DNA of 35,328 nucleotides, from NCBI GenBank assembly GCA_903862955.1, contig CAIPAH010000002.1, forward strand, positions 1 to 35,328, in the 5' to 3' direction. Position 1 is the first letter of the stretch. Every line of letters starts with the position of its first letter. Source of the DNA: an uncultured Opitutia bacterium (GTDB lineage Bacteria; Verrucomicrobiota; Verrucomicrobiia; Opitutales; Opitutaceae). A program made the translations under genes and the position numbers. The notes beneath the pieces were generated by a model. That model saw nothing but the letters and a program-made list of their open reading frames with translations, ran no database searches and was not told the DNA's origin. Positions 22,996 through 31,536 of the stretch are shown here, in pieces.

Positions 22996-23025
22996 AGGGT
23001 CGCGCCCTGCCCCCAACCAGGAAGT

Positions 23026-23535
23026 TTACGCCTTCCGGCTGCTCCGGATGAGCACGCCGGCGTTGAAGGTGAGGTAGTAGCCGGCGGTCAGCCCGATGAT
23101 CAGCAGCGTCAATGAACTCTGCATCAACGCGGGCGACGCGGACAGCGCGGGCGCGTCGGAGAAATAGAGCAGCGTCATCCGGTAGAGCACGCGTCCGAGC
23201 AGCAACAGGGAGAGCGCGACGCCGATGTAGGTGTTGGGCGTGTAATAGTGAGGCTTGGGCTGGCCGACCTCGAACTTTGTCAGCCGCAGGCCGACCAGCG
23301 CAAGGAGGGCGCCCAGGACCAGCCCGCCGCCGACACCGGCCATCATGCGCGAGGAGAACAGGCTGAAGAAAAGCAGGAGGCCGGCGATCACACTGAAGAT
23401 GACGATGCCCGTGACCAGCCGGCCGGTGTGCACCAGCTGGCGGCCGACATTGCGGTGGAAACGCCGGTACACGCGCCACGCCAGGTAGGGCAGCACGAGC
23501 GCGGGAATGAGGCCGGGGGTGGAATGGGCCGGCAT
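23026..23535 (-). CDS. Membrane protein, DUF1453/CcdC-like
   Basis: 169 residues with about five hydrophobic helices (for example GIVIFSVIAGLLLFFSLF, GGGLVLGALLALVGLRL and LTLLIIGLTAGYYLTFNAGV). The segment PHYYTPNTYIGVALSLLLLG with RVLYR recalls the DUF1453/CcdC-like family, in which an YTPxxxIG stretch opens a helix and an LxGRxxYR follows. That assignment is from memory of the pattern. It begins 12 bases after the eda stop and is probably cotranscribed with it, though no functional link is evident. Confidence 0.55.
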   Translation of the reverse strand: MPAHSTPGLIPALVLPYLAWRVYRRFHRNVGRQLVHTGRLVTGIVIFSVIAGLLLFFSLFSSRMMAGVGGGLVLGALLALVGLRLTKFEVGQPKPHYYTPNTYIGVALSLLLLGRVLYRMTLLYFSDAPALSASPALMQSSLTLLIIGLTAGYYLTFNAGVLIRSSRKA

Positions 23536-23547
23536 GCGCAGAATCGG

Positions 23548-24186
23548 CTATTTCACCGCGGCGACGGCGGCCACGAAGGCCTTGGCGCGCGACGTGACGA
23601 GGGCCCAGTTCTTTTCCTTCAAGGTCTTCGCATCGATCAGCGAGCTCCCCGCAGCCGTGGCGTACGCGCCGGCCTTGATGAATTCGCCGACGTTCTCGGC
23701 ATTCACGCCGCCCGTGGGCACCAGCTCGACCTTGGGGAACGGTGCGCGGATGGACTTGATGTAGGCCGGCCCGAAGAACTCGGCGGGAAAGACCTTCACG
23801 GCGTCAGCGCCGGCGTCCCAGGTGTTGATGATCTCGGTCGGCGTGAGCGCGCCGCTGAAGATCGGGACATTCAGCTCGCGGCATACGGCGATGACGTCGG
23901 GGCGGAACGCGGGCGTGACGATGAAACGCGCCCCGGCGGCGATGCCCTCGCGGGCGGTGGCGGCGTCGAGCACCGTACCAAGGCCGAAGAGGAAGTCGGG
24001 CAGTTGGGCAGTTGCCTGGCGGAGCATGGCGATGGCGCCCGGTGTCGTCATGGTGAGCTCGATGCTCGTGAGGCCGCCCGCGGCGAGCGCCTTGGCGCAA
24101 TCGAGGAGTCCGTCCGACGAATCGGCGCGGATGAGGGCGATGACCTTCTCGGCTTTGATCTTGGCGAGGACGGCGTCTTTTTTCAT
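23548..24186 (-). CDS. eda: KDPG/KHG aldolase (2-dehydro-3-deoxy-phosphogluconate aldolase)
   Basis: 212 residues, the normal Eda length. It cleaves 2-keto-3-deoxy-6-phosphogluconate to pyruvate and glyceraldehyde-3-phosphate in the Entner-Doudoroff and uronate pathways. The catalytic Glu lies in SIELTMTTPGA (Glu43) and the Schiff-base Lys is K131 in GADAVKVFPAEFFGP. GLGTVLDAATAREGIAAGA, IVTPAFRPDV and LVPTGGVNAENV are family segments. ATG 24186 gives the standard start; the frame upstream runs into repeat DNA. With the lyase at 27713-30694 it may serve breakdown of uronate-containing sugars, but they are not adjacent. Confidence 0.94.
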   Translation of the reverse strand: MKKDAVLAKIKAEKVIALIRADSSDGLLDCAKALAAGGLTSIELTMTTPGAIAMLRQATAQLPDFLFGLGTVLDAATAREGIAAGARFIVTPAFRPDVIAVCRELNVPIFSGALTPTEIINTWDAGADAVKVFPAEFFGPAYIKSIRAPFPKVELVPTGGVNAENVGEFIKAGAYATAAGSSLIDAKTLKEKNWALVTSRAKAFVAAVAAVK

Positions 24187-24237
24187 GGCGAAGGGGAAAT
24201 GTGGCGGTGAACGCGAGGGAAGTGAAACCTCTTTTTG

Positions 24238-24368
24238 AAGCCGGAGGCCGGGAGCTGCATTTTTTAGCCGGAAGCCAAGAAGCCAGGAATCGGAGATGAG
24301 TCCGAGATTTCGGCAACGCGACGGCTCCGAAACCAGGTTCATTTCCTGGTTTCCTGGCTTCCGGCTTC
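24238..24368. repeat. Long inverted repeat between eda and tRNA-Leu
   Basis: Left arm 24266-24290 (starting AGCCGGAAGCCAAGAAG) pairs with right arm 24341-24366 (its complement starts AGCCGGAAGCCAGGAAA), matching at all but two bases and one indel. A partial extra copy of the arm end lies at about 24238-24252. The same arm sequence, around GGAAGCCAGGA, makes the inner arms of the element at 15489-15580. The rest of the 263-base gap holds nothing I recognise. Confidence 0.85.
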
Positions 24369-24449
24369 AACGGGTTCGGAAATCTGGATCCCCGCTCAAT
24401 TTTCTTGCCCGAGGTCGGCTCGGTGTGTCTCTTGACCATCCGCTCATTT

Positions 24450-24534
24450 GCCCGGGTGGTGGAATTGGTAGACACGCAGGTCTCAGAAGCCTGTGCCTAA
24501 AAGCGTGGGGGTTCGAGTCCCCCCTCGGGCACCA
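24450..24534 (+). tRNA. tRNA-Leu (anticodon CAG)
   Basis: Acceptor GCCCGGG (24450-24456) pairs with CTCGGGC (24524-24530), with one G-T. The anticodon stem CAGGT/GCCTG surrounds loop CTCAGAA (24482-24488), giving anticodon CAG for CUG codons. A long variable arm, TGCCTAAAAGCG, marks a class II tRNA. The T arm GGGGG-TTCGAGT-CCCCC follows, and CCA is encoded (24532-24534). Confidence 0.97.
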
Positions 24535-24630
24535 TCCTTCGCCCGTGGGGCTGCGGATGGCACGGCCAGCTTTGCGGGACGATTTGATGACACCCTTGCC
24601 GCGGGCGGGGGTCACAGCATCCTTCAGTGG

Positions 24631-27600
24631 GTGAAAATTCTCCGACGTATCCTGATCGGCGTGGTGCTGACGGTCGTGCTCGCGGGCCTTTTGGTGGGCC
24701 TGGCGTTCGTGCCGGCCGTGCAGACGTGGTATGCACAGTCGAAACTCGATGCGCGGGAGGACGTCCATGGGACGGTGGGCTCGTTGTCGGCCGGGCTGCA
24801 CCGGGTCGAGCTGGCCGATCTTCACCTCGAGATCGGCGCGGTGGTCATTGATGTGCCGTCCCTGCAGGCCAGTTTGCCCGTCACGAGCGCGGCTTGGAAA
24901 CACGACGTCCGCATCGGCAGCCTTGTGGCCAAGGGCTGGACGATCGACCTGAGCCGCACGCTGGAACCGGAAAAGGTGCCCGCACAACCGACGCCCGCCG
25001 TGGAGCCGGCGAAAGCGGCGGGCACGGCCGCGGGAGCACCCGCAACGGCCACCGCATCAGCGGAGACGCCGGAAGTGCAGCAGGCGTTGAAGATTTTGCG
25101 CAGCATCGTGGGCGGGCAGGCGCTGCCCTGCGATTTGTCGCTCGATGGTGTTGAGCTCGAAGGCGACGTGATCGTCTCGAGCCCGCAAAGTGGGTCTGTC
25201 CGGGTGCATGTGACCGTCAAGGGCGGTGGCGTGGCCGCTGGCCGCGAGGGCGACTTGGTCATCACGGCTGATGCGGTGTCGCCGTGGCCCGGGGTGCGCG
25301 AGGCGACGCTGCAGGGTCACCTGCTCGTCGCACAGAAATCCCCCCGACGCATCGACCGCGTCGCGTTCGCCTCCGACCTCGCCATCAGCCGCGAGGCGCC
25401 GGCGGAGGACATCAACCTGGCGCTCGGGTTGGAAATCGCGCAGGGCGACGGCGAAGCGACTTACCGGGCAAACGTGAGCCAAGGCGGGCGACGCTTGGTG
25501 GGTTTCGTTGCGCATTGCCCGGATGCGGGCTGGCAGATTAGCGGTGACTGGACGGTCGATGTGCGGAACTCCGACGTCGCGCTCCTGATGCCGGACCATG
25601 CCTGGCCGGTGTTTGCGGCGACGGCGGCGGGGCGATTCGAGTCCGATGGCGCGTTCGCGGCCGTGCGGATAAGTGGGAAATTGGGCGCGGGCGTGAATCA
25701 ACTGGAGGTTCTCGCACCTGCGCTCGAGCGGCTGGGCGGCGTCGCGCTCACGGCGCACTTCAACTTGGAGCGCCGCAGTCACGGGCTGCATTTCACTGAC
25801 GTCGGAGCGACGGTGACGAAGGGAGTCACGTCGGTTTCGCTGCAGTCGCTGCAGGCCTTTGACCTCGATGAGCAGACGGGCGCGTTGGCCCTGGCGGATC
25901 CCAACGGCGACTGGCTGGAGGGATCGACCCGCAACGTTCCGCTGGACTGGTTTTCGGATCCCAATGGCGCCATCGCGATCGCGGGTGGAAATGTGAACGG
26001 CGAGTTTCTGGTGCGCTCCACGAGTGGCGGATGCGCGCTCCGGCCCAAGCAGACCTGGGTGGTGAACAGTGTCGCCGTGCAAAGATCCGGCCGGCCACTG
26101 GTGCGAAATCTCGATCTCTCGCTGGCGTGGCTGGCGGACTGCGATGCGGCGGGCTGGCACGGGCAATGGACGCCGCTCACGGTGAGCCGGTCCGGCCATC
26201 GCCTTGCGACGGTTGAGGCCAAGTTTACTCGGTCGCCGGGGGCAAACCAGGGCATTGCCGTCAGCGGGACTTGGAATGCCGACCTCGCGTCGGTCTCCGC
26301 GCTGCCGGAGTTCTCAGCCGTGGGTCGACTCGCGGGGCGCTCCGCGTCGGGCGACTTCACCGCGAATCTGGCGGCGCTGTCGCAGGTGGATGCGAAGCTG
26401 ACGGTACTCGGCCACGACCCCGCGCAGGTCTTCACCGCCAGTGTGACGGCGGCCGAGGAAGGCGAGGGAAAGTGGAGTTTTCAGATTCCCTTCAAGATGT
26501 CGGCGGGCTCGCTGGTAACCGACCTCACGGCCGAAGGGAGTTGGATGAGCACTCCCAGCCGCGGGCGGAGTTATGTTCGCGTAACGGGCGAGAAGCTGGC
26601 GGTGGAACAGTTGCGCCCGCTCGCGGTGCCGCTGGCGGCCCTGGGCGGCGTGGCGTGGCCCGCGAGGCTGTTGACGGCAACGGCCGCGGGGGAGGCGTCG
26701 GCGCTCGGGCGGGACGCGGCTCCGTTTTGGGGCGACGCCGAGGGCACGCTGGTGTTTGAGGTCGAGCAGGTGAACGTCGGCGACCGGATGTATCGGAACG
26801 TCGGCGGCTCGTTGGAATTTGGTGCCCGCGAGGTGCGGCTCGAGCACGTGCGCGGCCAGCGGGCGCAGACGTTGGACGATCCCACCGTGCGCATGGCGCG
26901 CGAGCCGGCGCAGCTGGAAGGCCGGATCACGTTCGATCCGGCGGCAGAGTTGCCGTACGCGCTCCAGGCGACCGCGGACTTGGGCGAGATCGATGTGACG
27001 TCGCTCCTGCCGCCGCTGAAGCATGGAAGTGACCCGTTGCTGGAAGGGCATTTTGCCGTGACCGGCGGACTGAGCGGGAGCGGGAAGAACCTCGCGGATC
27101 TCGCTTCACGGACGCGGCAGGAGTTCAAACTCACGAGCAAGGCCGGCATTAGCCGCCTCCTGAAGACTTACATCGGCGACGTTTTCCAGGATGAGGAAAC
27201 GTCCGCTCTTTCGGACACGGTCGGCGGCGTGGGTTCGCTGGTGGGGAAGCTCTTCGCGATCAAGAGCGAGCCGCGCGAGAAGAAGGTCAGCAAGACGGTG
27301 GAGAATGTGCTCGATCTCTCCAGCCAGCTGGCGGAGATCGAATATGAATCGTGCACGCTCACCGTCGTCCGCAGTCCCGATGGTGCGATCCGCCTCGCCG
27401 CGCTCGAGGTGCTCGCGCCCGACACGCGGCTCACCGGCACCGGTGAGATCGCCGGCGGCAAGGGCCCGGCCTACTTCGCGCAGCCACTCAAGCTGGAGCT
27501 GACCGTCAGCGCCCGCGGCCACACGGCGGAGATGTTCGGGAAGGCGGGATTGCTATCCAAGCAGAAGGACAGCCAGGGCTACTCCAACCTCAACCAGACG

Positions 27601-27729
27601 CTGCACTACGGGGGCAGCCTTGAGCACCTGGACCAGACGATGTGGCATGACCTGCTGATCAAGGCCATGAACCTGCCGCCCGCAAAGAAGGCGGAGGGCG
27701 ACGGCGCGGCGGTCAACGGCCGCCGCTGA
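24631..27729 (+). CDS. Large AsmA-like envelope protein with N-terminal membrane anchor
   Basis: 1032 residues from GTG 24631. The open frame extends back into the tRNA-Leu gene, so a start after the tRNA is required. GTG precedes KILRRILIGVVLTVVLAGLL, a signal anchor. The rest is a long beta-rich, periplasmic-looking chain with an Ala/Pro/Thr-rich linker near 120-150. The C-terminal third (HFAVTGGLSGSGKNLADLAS onward, with ISRLLKTYIGDVF and LEVLAPDTRLTGTGEI) resembles the AsmA C-terminal module that recurs in AsmA/TamB/YhdP-like lipid-transfer proteins. Function by analogy would be envelope lipid transport, which is inference. Its last 17 bases overlap the 3' end of the convergent lyase gene. 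Confidence 0.7.
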   Translation: MKILRRILIGVVLTVVLAGLLVGLAFVPAVQTWYAQSKLDAREDVHGTVGSLSAGLHRVELADLHLEIGAVVIDVPSLQASLPVTSAAWKHDVRIGSLVAKGWTIDLSRTLEPEKVPAQPTPAVEPAKAAGTAAGAPATATASAETPEVQQALKILRSIVGGQALPCDLSLDGVELEGDVIVSSPQSGSVRVHVTVKGGGVAAGREGDLVITADAVSPWPGVREATLQGHLLVAQKSPRRIDRVAFASDLAISREAPAEDINLALGLEIAQGDGEATYRANVSQGGRRLVGFVAHCPDAGWQISGDWTVDVRNSDVALLMPDHAWPVFAATAAGRFESDGAFAAVRISGKLGAGVNQLEVLAPALERLGGVALTAHFNLERRSHGLHFTDVGATVTKGVTSVSLQSLQAFDLDEQTGALALADPNGDWLEGSTRNVPLDWFSDPNGAIAIAGGNVNGEFLVRSTSGGCALRPKQTWVVNSVAVQRSGRPLVRNLDLSLAWLADCDAAGWHGQWTPLTVSRSGHRLATVEAKFTRSPGANQGIAVSGTWNADLASVSALPEFSAVGRLAGRSASGDFTANLAALSQVDAKLTVLGHDPAQVFTASVTAAEEGEGKWSFQIPFKMSAGSLVTDLTAEGSWMSTPSRGRSYVRVTGEKLAVEQLRPLAVPLAALGGVAWPARLLTATAAGEASALGRDAAPFWGDAEGTLVFEVEQVNVGDRMYRNVGGSLEFGAREVRLEHVRGQRAQTLDDPTVRMAREPAQLEGRITFDPAAELPYALQATADLGEIDVTSLLPPLKHGSDPLLEGHFAVTGGLSGSGKNLADLASRTRQEFKLTSKAGISRLLKTYIGDVFQDEETSALSDTVGGVGSLVGKLFAIKSEPREKKVSKTVENVLDLSSQLAEIEYESCTLTVVRSPDGAIRLAALEVLAPDTRLTGTGEIAGGKGPAYFAQPLKLELTVSARGHTAEMFGKAGLLSKQKDSQGYSNLNQTLHYGGSLEHLDQTMWHDLLIKAMNLPPAKKAEGDGAAVNGRR

Positions 27730-30694
27730 AAACCGTCTCGTCGCGGCCGGCCTCGCGACGGGAAACCTGAATCGCGGGCGTGCGGGCGCCGGAGAGGGCG
27801 CAGATGACGGAGTCGACTCCGCCTGCGTGAGTAACGGTGAACACGACCGCGTCGGCTTGTGGCGCGACCTTGACCGATGGCTTCGCGTCTTTGCCAGCGA
27901 TTGGGTAGGGCACCAGCAGCGTCGCGATTTTCAGTGAACGGGAAGGCGTCACGGGCGTGAGCACGAGATTGTGGGCGAGGACGACGCCGTCGGCGGCGTA
28001 TTTTCCGGTGGTGGTGGCGAGGGTCTGGGCGCTGCCGACGGCGAGGATCAGGCCGGCTTTTTCGCCCTGCCAGTGGATGAGGCCGTGAGCGAGATCGATG
28101 CCGGTGATCGGCACGCACGAGTGGAAATTCCACTCCAGCCCGGTTTCGCCGGCCTCCACGTCGTCGACGATGACGAAATAATGTGGCCGCACGAAGAGCA
28201 CCTGCCGGCGATATTTGGAGAAGGCCTTGTAGGAGTTGCGGAGATCGGCGGAGAGGTAGTCGCAGGCCGGGCCGAACGTGACCTCCTCGAGGACGACGGC
28301 ATGGGGCGCGTCGCGGTAGTCCTGGTTGCGGCCCCGCAGCGTAACGAGGTTGTGGTAGGTCGTGTCCTTGAAGAACGCGTGGGCGGGGTCCTGGTATTTG
28401 ATGACGCCCGGATCGGCGGCGAGGCGCTCGCCGTGGGCCTCGAGGATGAACTGGCCCTTGTCGCTGTGGGTGTGGTCGAAGGTCTGCGGCCCGCCCTCGA
28501 ACAGGAAAAGCAGGTCGCCGTAGCTGGAGCCGGTGCGGAGGACGACCCGGTCGCAGCCCTCGAAGTGCTTCGCGAGCGGCAATTGCGGCGGCAGGGGTGC
28601 GTTCTCGACGTGGAGCAGGAAATCCTTGAGCCCCGAAGTTGCGTAGGAGCCGGCAACCTTCTTGCCAAAGAAATCGCTGCCGGGGGGATTGGGCCGGTTC
28701 GCGAAGAACTGGTGCCAGAGCCAGAGGGCGTGGCGGTCGCCGTAATATTTGGCGAAGAACATCAGCGAGCTGTTCAGGAAGTTGAAGCCCACGCCCTCGA
28801 TGTTGTCGCCCAGCGGGAGGAACGAGAGGGTGGTCCGCGCCAGCGAGCGCATGTGCAGGAGATAATCGATCGTCCGTGCGAAATGCGTTGGCGCACACTC
28901 CGGGACGGTGCAGCCCCGATGGCGTGCGATCGCGATCAGCGCCGAGGCGGCGTTCATCGTGGTGTATTCCCAGTAGCCCGGTCCCTCGTTGGTCGCGCCG
29001 TTGTCCTTGTAATAGTTGTTCATCATGCGCGGGAACCAGCGGAGGTTCCGCTCCAGGATGGCATCCACGTCGGGATGGCTGCGCCGCGCCACCAGCGCCG
29101 TAAACACCAGGCCCGCGATGAACACCGCGCCCTGGTTGCTGTTGAGCAGGTAGCCCTCGCCGCAGTAGCGAAGATACATGTCGAGCCAGGGCAGCGCCTT
29201 CTCGTAGAGCGCGTCCTCGACCTCGCGCCGCTCGGCGGCGGACAGCAACGGGTAGAGGAAATCGTAACACACCGCCACCGCCTCGGCGGTGGCACCCTCG
29301 ATGAAGGGCGCGCGATAGCCCGGCAGGCCGGCGGGGATGCGGCTGGCGAACCCCGCCTGCCACGTCCGGCAGCGCACGGCGGTGAACAGGCTGCGCCGCG
29401 CGGTCTGGCCGTGGCGCACGTCGCCGGTCAGGGCGTAGGCGACGGCGCCATACACCATGCTGCTGTTGACGTGATACATTTGGTCGGCCGGCGACACGCG
29501 GCGTTCGCAGCCCTGGTTGGCGAGGTCCACCGGCAGATAACGACCGGCGAAGCGCTCCGGGAAATAGGCCAGGTGGGCGGTGGCTTCCGCGATCATCTCG
29601 TCGGCCATCTTCTTCAGCGGGCCGGGCTGCCGGGCCGCATCGCGGAGGCGGAGGAATTCGTCCCGGCCGATCATCAGGCCGACGGGCAGCAGATTTTTTT
29701 CCAACGGCTCGACGTGCGCTGCCGGAGGAACCGCGGGAATGCCCCAGGCCTGCCCGACCTCGGCCGGGTTGGTGCCGGTGCGCTCCAACAGAATCCAGCG
29801 AACCGACGTGGCGACCTGCACGGGCAGGGTTTCGCTGATCGTGTTCTCCGCCTGCTCGAGTTCGAGCGTGAGTGCCGTGAGCCGGCGCCCGGAGATCAGC
29901 GCGCGGATTTCATCGCCGCCGCCCAGTCCGCGGTGGCGATCGATGGCTCGCACGGCTTGGCCGTCGATCTCGAGGATCAGGCTGAAATTGGCCCGCAGGT
30001 CCGTCGCGGTGAAGACCGTCACCGCCTGGTAACCCGAGAGGTCCACGTTCATCCGCCGGGTGTAGGCGGCGCGGTGGTGGCGGCCGGGGCGCTGCAGGTA
30101 GCGCAGGTTGGCATACATCCACACGACATCGAGCGACTGCTCGCCGGCGGGCAAAGTGGGGGGACCGGCGTGCGTCCAGTCGGCGGGATCCCACATCCGC
30201 TCGCTGAGAAAATTGACGACCATGTCCTCAAACGGCGTCACCGGCACGATGGGTGCGTCGTCCGGCCAGGTCACGCGGCCCAGCTCGAGCACGGTGCCGG
30301 CGAACGTCGTGCTGATGGCCGCGAACCGGATGCGTTTGATCGCATGCAGTCCGGCGGGTTGGCCGACAGGTGTGAGCGACGCGACGGTGAAATGAAGCGT
30401 GTGCCAGCCCGACCACTCGACGACGAAGGTGGTCTCGTAGCCGAGAGTCACGGGCGCGTCGGGGTTCTCGCCACAATCGAGCGAGACCCGCACCCACAGC
30501 ATGGTCGCGCGGTTGGATTTCACCGGCACGCGCACGGCCCAGACCTTGGCCCCGGGCGCCGGGGCGACGAGGGGCGCGCTAAAATTCTGCACGGCGGCCG
30601 TGTCCCAGGTGTGCTGCGCGGTCTCCTCGTCTGGCCGGCCGGTGCGATGCGTGAATTCGGCGCCGACGCTCGACGCGGAGGGTGCGGGGTTCAT
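27713..30694 (-). CDS. Heparinase II/III-like polysaccharide lyase
   Basis: 993 residues. Such enzymes cleave acidic polysaccharides by beta-elimination. The N-terminal 330 residues look like two beta-sandwich, carbohydrate-binding-type modules (one near 45-140, WHTLHFTV; one near 160-305). An alpha-barrel spans about 340-690 (LLNSNQGAVFIAGLV, ATNEGPGYWEYTTMNAASAL, FLPLGDNIEG). The heparinase II/III beta-sandwich begins about 705, with the catalytic-type histidine stretch GGPQTFDHTHSDKGQFILEA (735-753) and GERLAADPGVIKY. No signal peptide is visible at MNPAPSASSVGAEF, unusual for a lyase acting on external polymers, so the start may be misplaced or the enzyme intracellular. Substrate cannot be read from sequence. 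Confidence 0.82.
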   Translation of the reverse strand: MNPAPSASSVGAEFTHRTGRPDEETAQHTWDTAAVQNFSAPLVAPAPGAKVWAVRVPVKSNRATMLWVRVSLDCGENPDAPVTLGYETTFVVEWSGWHTLHFTVASLTPVGQPAGLHAIKRIRFAAISTTFAGTVLELGRVTWPDDAPIVPVTPFEDMVVNFLSERMWDPADWTHAGPPTLPAGEQSLDVVWMYANLRYLQRPGRHHRAAYTRRMNVDLSGYQAVTVFTATDLRANFSLILEIDGQAVRAIDRHRGLGGGDEIRALISGRRLTALTLELEQAENTISETLPVQVATSVRWILLERTGTNPAEVGQAWGIPAVPPAAHVEPLEKNLLPVGLMIGRDEFLRLRDAARQPGPLKKMADEMIAEATAHLAYFPERFAGRYLPVDLANQGCERRVSPADQMYHVNSSMVYGAVAYALTGDVRHGQTARRSLFTAVRCRTWQAGFASRIPAGLPGYRAPFIEGATAEAVAVCYDFLYPLLSAAERREVEDALYEKALPWLDMYLRYCGEGYLLNSNQGAVFIAGLVFTALVARRSHPDVDAILERNLRWFPRMMNNYYKDNGATNEGPGYWEYTTMNAASALIAIARHRGCTVPECAPTHFARTIDYLLHMRSLARTTLSFLPLGDNIEGVGFNFLNSSLMFFAKYYGDRHALWLWHQFFANRPNPPGSDFFGKKVAGSYATSGLKDFLLHVENAPLPPQLPLAKHFEGCDRVVLRTGSSYGDLLFLFEGGPQTFDHTHSDKGQFILEAHGERLAADPGVIKYQDPAHAFFKDTTYHNLVTLRGRNQDYRDAPHAVVLEEVTFGPACDYLSADLRNSYKAFSKYRRQVLFVRPHYFVIVDDVEAGETGLEWNFHSCVPITGIDLAHGLIHWQGEKAGLILAVGSAQTLATTTGKYAADGVVLAHNLVLTPVTPSRSLKIATLLVPYPIAGKDAKPSVKVAPQADAVVFTVTHAGGVDSVICALSGARTPAIQVSRREAGRDETVFSGGR

Positions 30695-30809
30695 GGGGAA
30701 AGCTAGCAGTCGGCGTTTTCGCCCCGGCAGTCAACGGCGGGCTGGGGGCGTCCGCCGCCGCAATCCACAAAATGGTTGAGTCGGCCGACGGGGTTTGCAC
30801 GCTGCGGGC

Positions 30810-31097
30810 ATGGCCGATGCCTCCGCCCAATATTCCGTCGCCGACGCCTGCATTTCGTTCACGCAGGCGATCAACGACCGTCACTCGCTGATGTCGCCCG
30901 ACACGGCGCAGGACGTGGGGCAGGCTCTCTTCACCTGGTTCAAGGAGCAGGACGGGCTCACGCCGGAGCGCGCGCCGTTCGCGGTGCGCAGCGTGGCGAT
31001 GGGCACGGGTGCGGTGCAGACGGGCAAGGCCATGTCGGTGGACGACATCGTCGACATGATCAAGTCGACCTACGAGCACTACACCGACGGCCTGTGA
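30810..31097 (+). CDS. Small hypothetical protein
   Basis: 95 residues from ATG 30810 (TTG 30795 is an alternative). Soluble and mixed helical, with ADACISFTQAINDRHSLMSP near the N-terminus and a C-terminal helix VDDIVDMIKSTYEHYTDGL. I do not recognise a family. It is divergent from the lyase gene (115-base gap) and ends 10 bases from the convergent CsbD-like gene. Codon usage and length argue that it is a real gene. Confidence 0.6.
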   Translation: MADASAQYSVADACISFTQAINDRHSLMSPDTAQDVGQALFTWFKEQDGLTPERAPFAVRSVAMGTGAVQTGKAMSVDDIVDMIKSTYEHYTDGL

Positions 31098-31107
31098 CGG
31101 CCGGGGC

Positions 31108-31287
31108 TTAGTTGCCCTGGGCTTTCTGGCGCTGGCCGGTGTTGCGCTGCAGCTTGCCGAGGAGCTCCTGGGCGCGGCCCTTGGCCTCGAGCAGGCGGTT
31201 GCGGGTGACTTTGCCGAGGGCGATCTTGGCGTCGCCCTTGATGATCTTGGCGGTGCCGGCGGCCTTGTTGCGGGTGCTTGCTTTCAT
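31108..31287 (-). CDS. CsbD-like small stress protein
   Basis: 59 residues from ATG 31287, very rich in Lys, Arg, Ala and Gly. NKAAGTAKIIKGDAKIALGK, followed by RLLEAKGRAQELLGKLQ, fits the CsbD/UPF0337 repeat pattern (G-x-x-K-x-x-x-G-x-x, then L-x-A-x-G-x-x-x-x-x-x-G). CsbD of Bacillus subtilis belongs to the SigB general stress regulon; the biochemical role is unknown. The open frame extends further upstream but that part is not family-like. Confidence 0.75.
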   Translation of the reverse strand: MKASTRNKAAGTAKIIKGDAKIALGKVTRNRLLEAKGRAQELLGKLQRNTGQRQKAQGN

Positions 31288-31536
31288 GGAGATGGAATGG
31301 GTTGGGTGTGACAGATGACGCCCATCACGGACCCAGCGAGACCCGGCCGGTTCCCGTCCGCGCAAAACGGCAGGCGCGGCTCGGCGGGTTTCAATTCGAC
31401 GCGCCCGCGCACGCGGCGCTGATTTTTGGCCTGACTCGCGAGCCACATTTGCGAGCGTCGGGCCATTACCCCGTCCATCGCCATCGCGACACCCAGTTCC
31501 GCGGCTCCCGGTCGCCCGCCCTTCCTGCGCCGCGCG

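Noticed and set aside
24493-24630. Upstream extension of the AsmA-like frame to 24493
   Set aside because: It would begin inside tRNA-Leu and its first residues translate tRNA sequence; the GTG at 24631 precedes the membrane anchor.
27971-30706. 911-residue plus-strand open frame opposite the lyase
   Set aside because: Composition is that of an antisense shadow and no motif is visible, while the minus frame shows ordered heparinase motifs.
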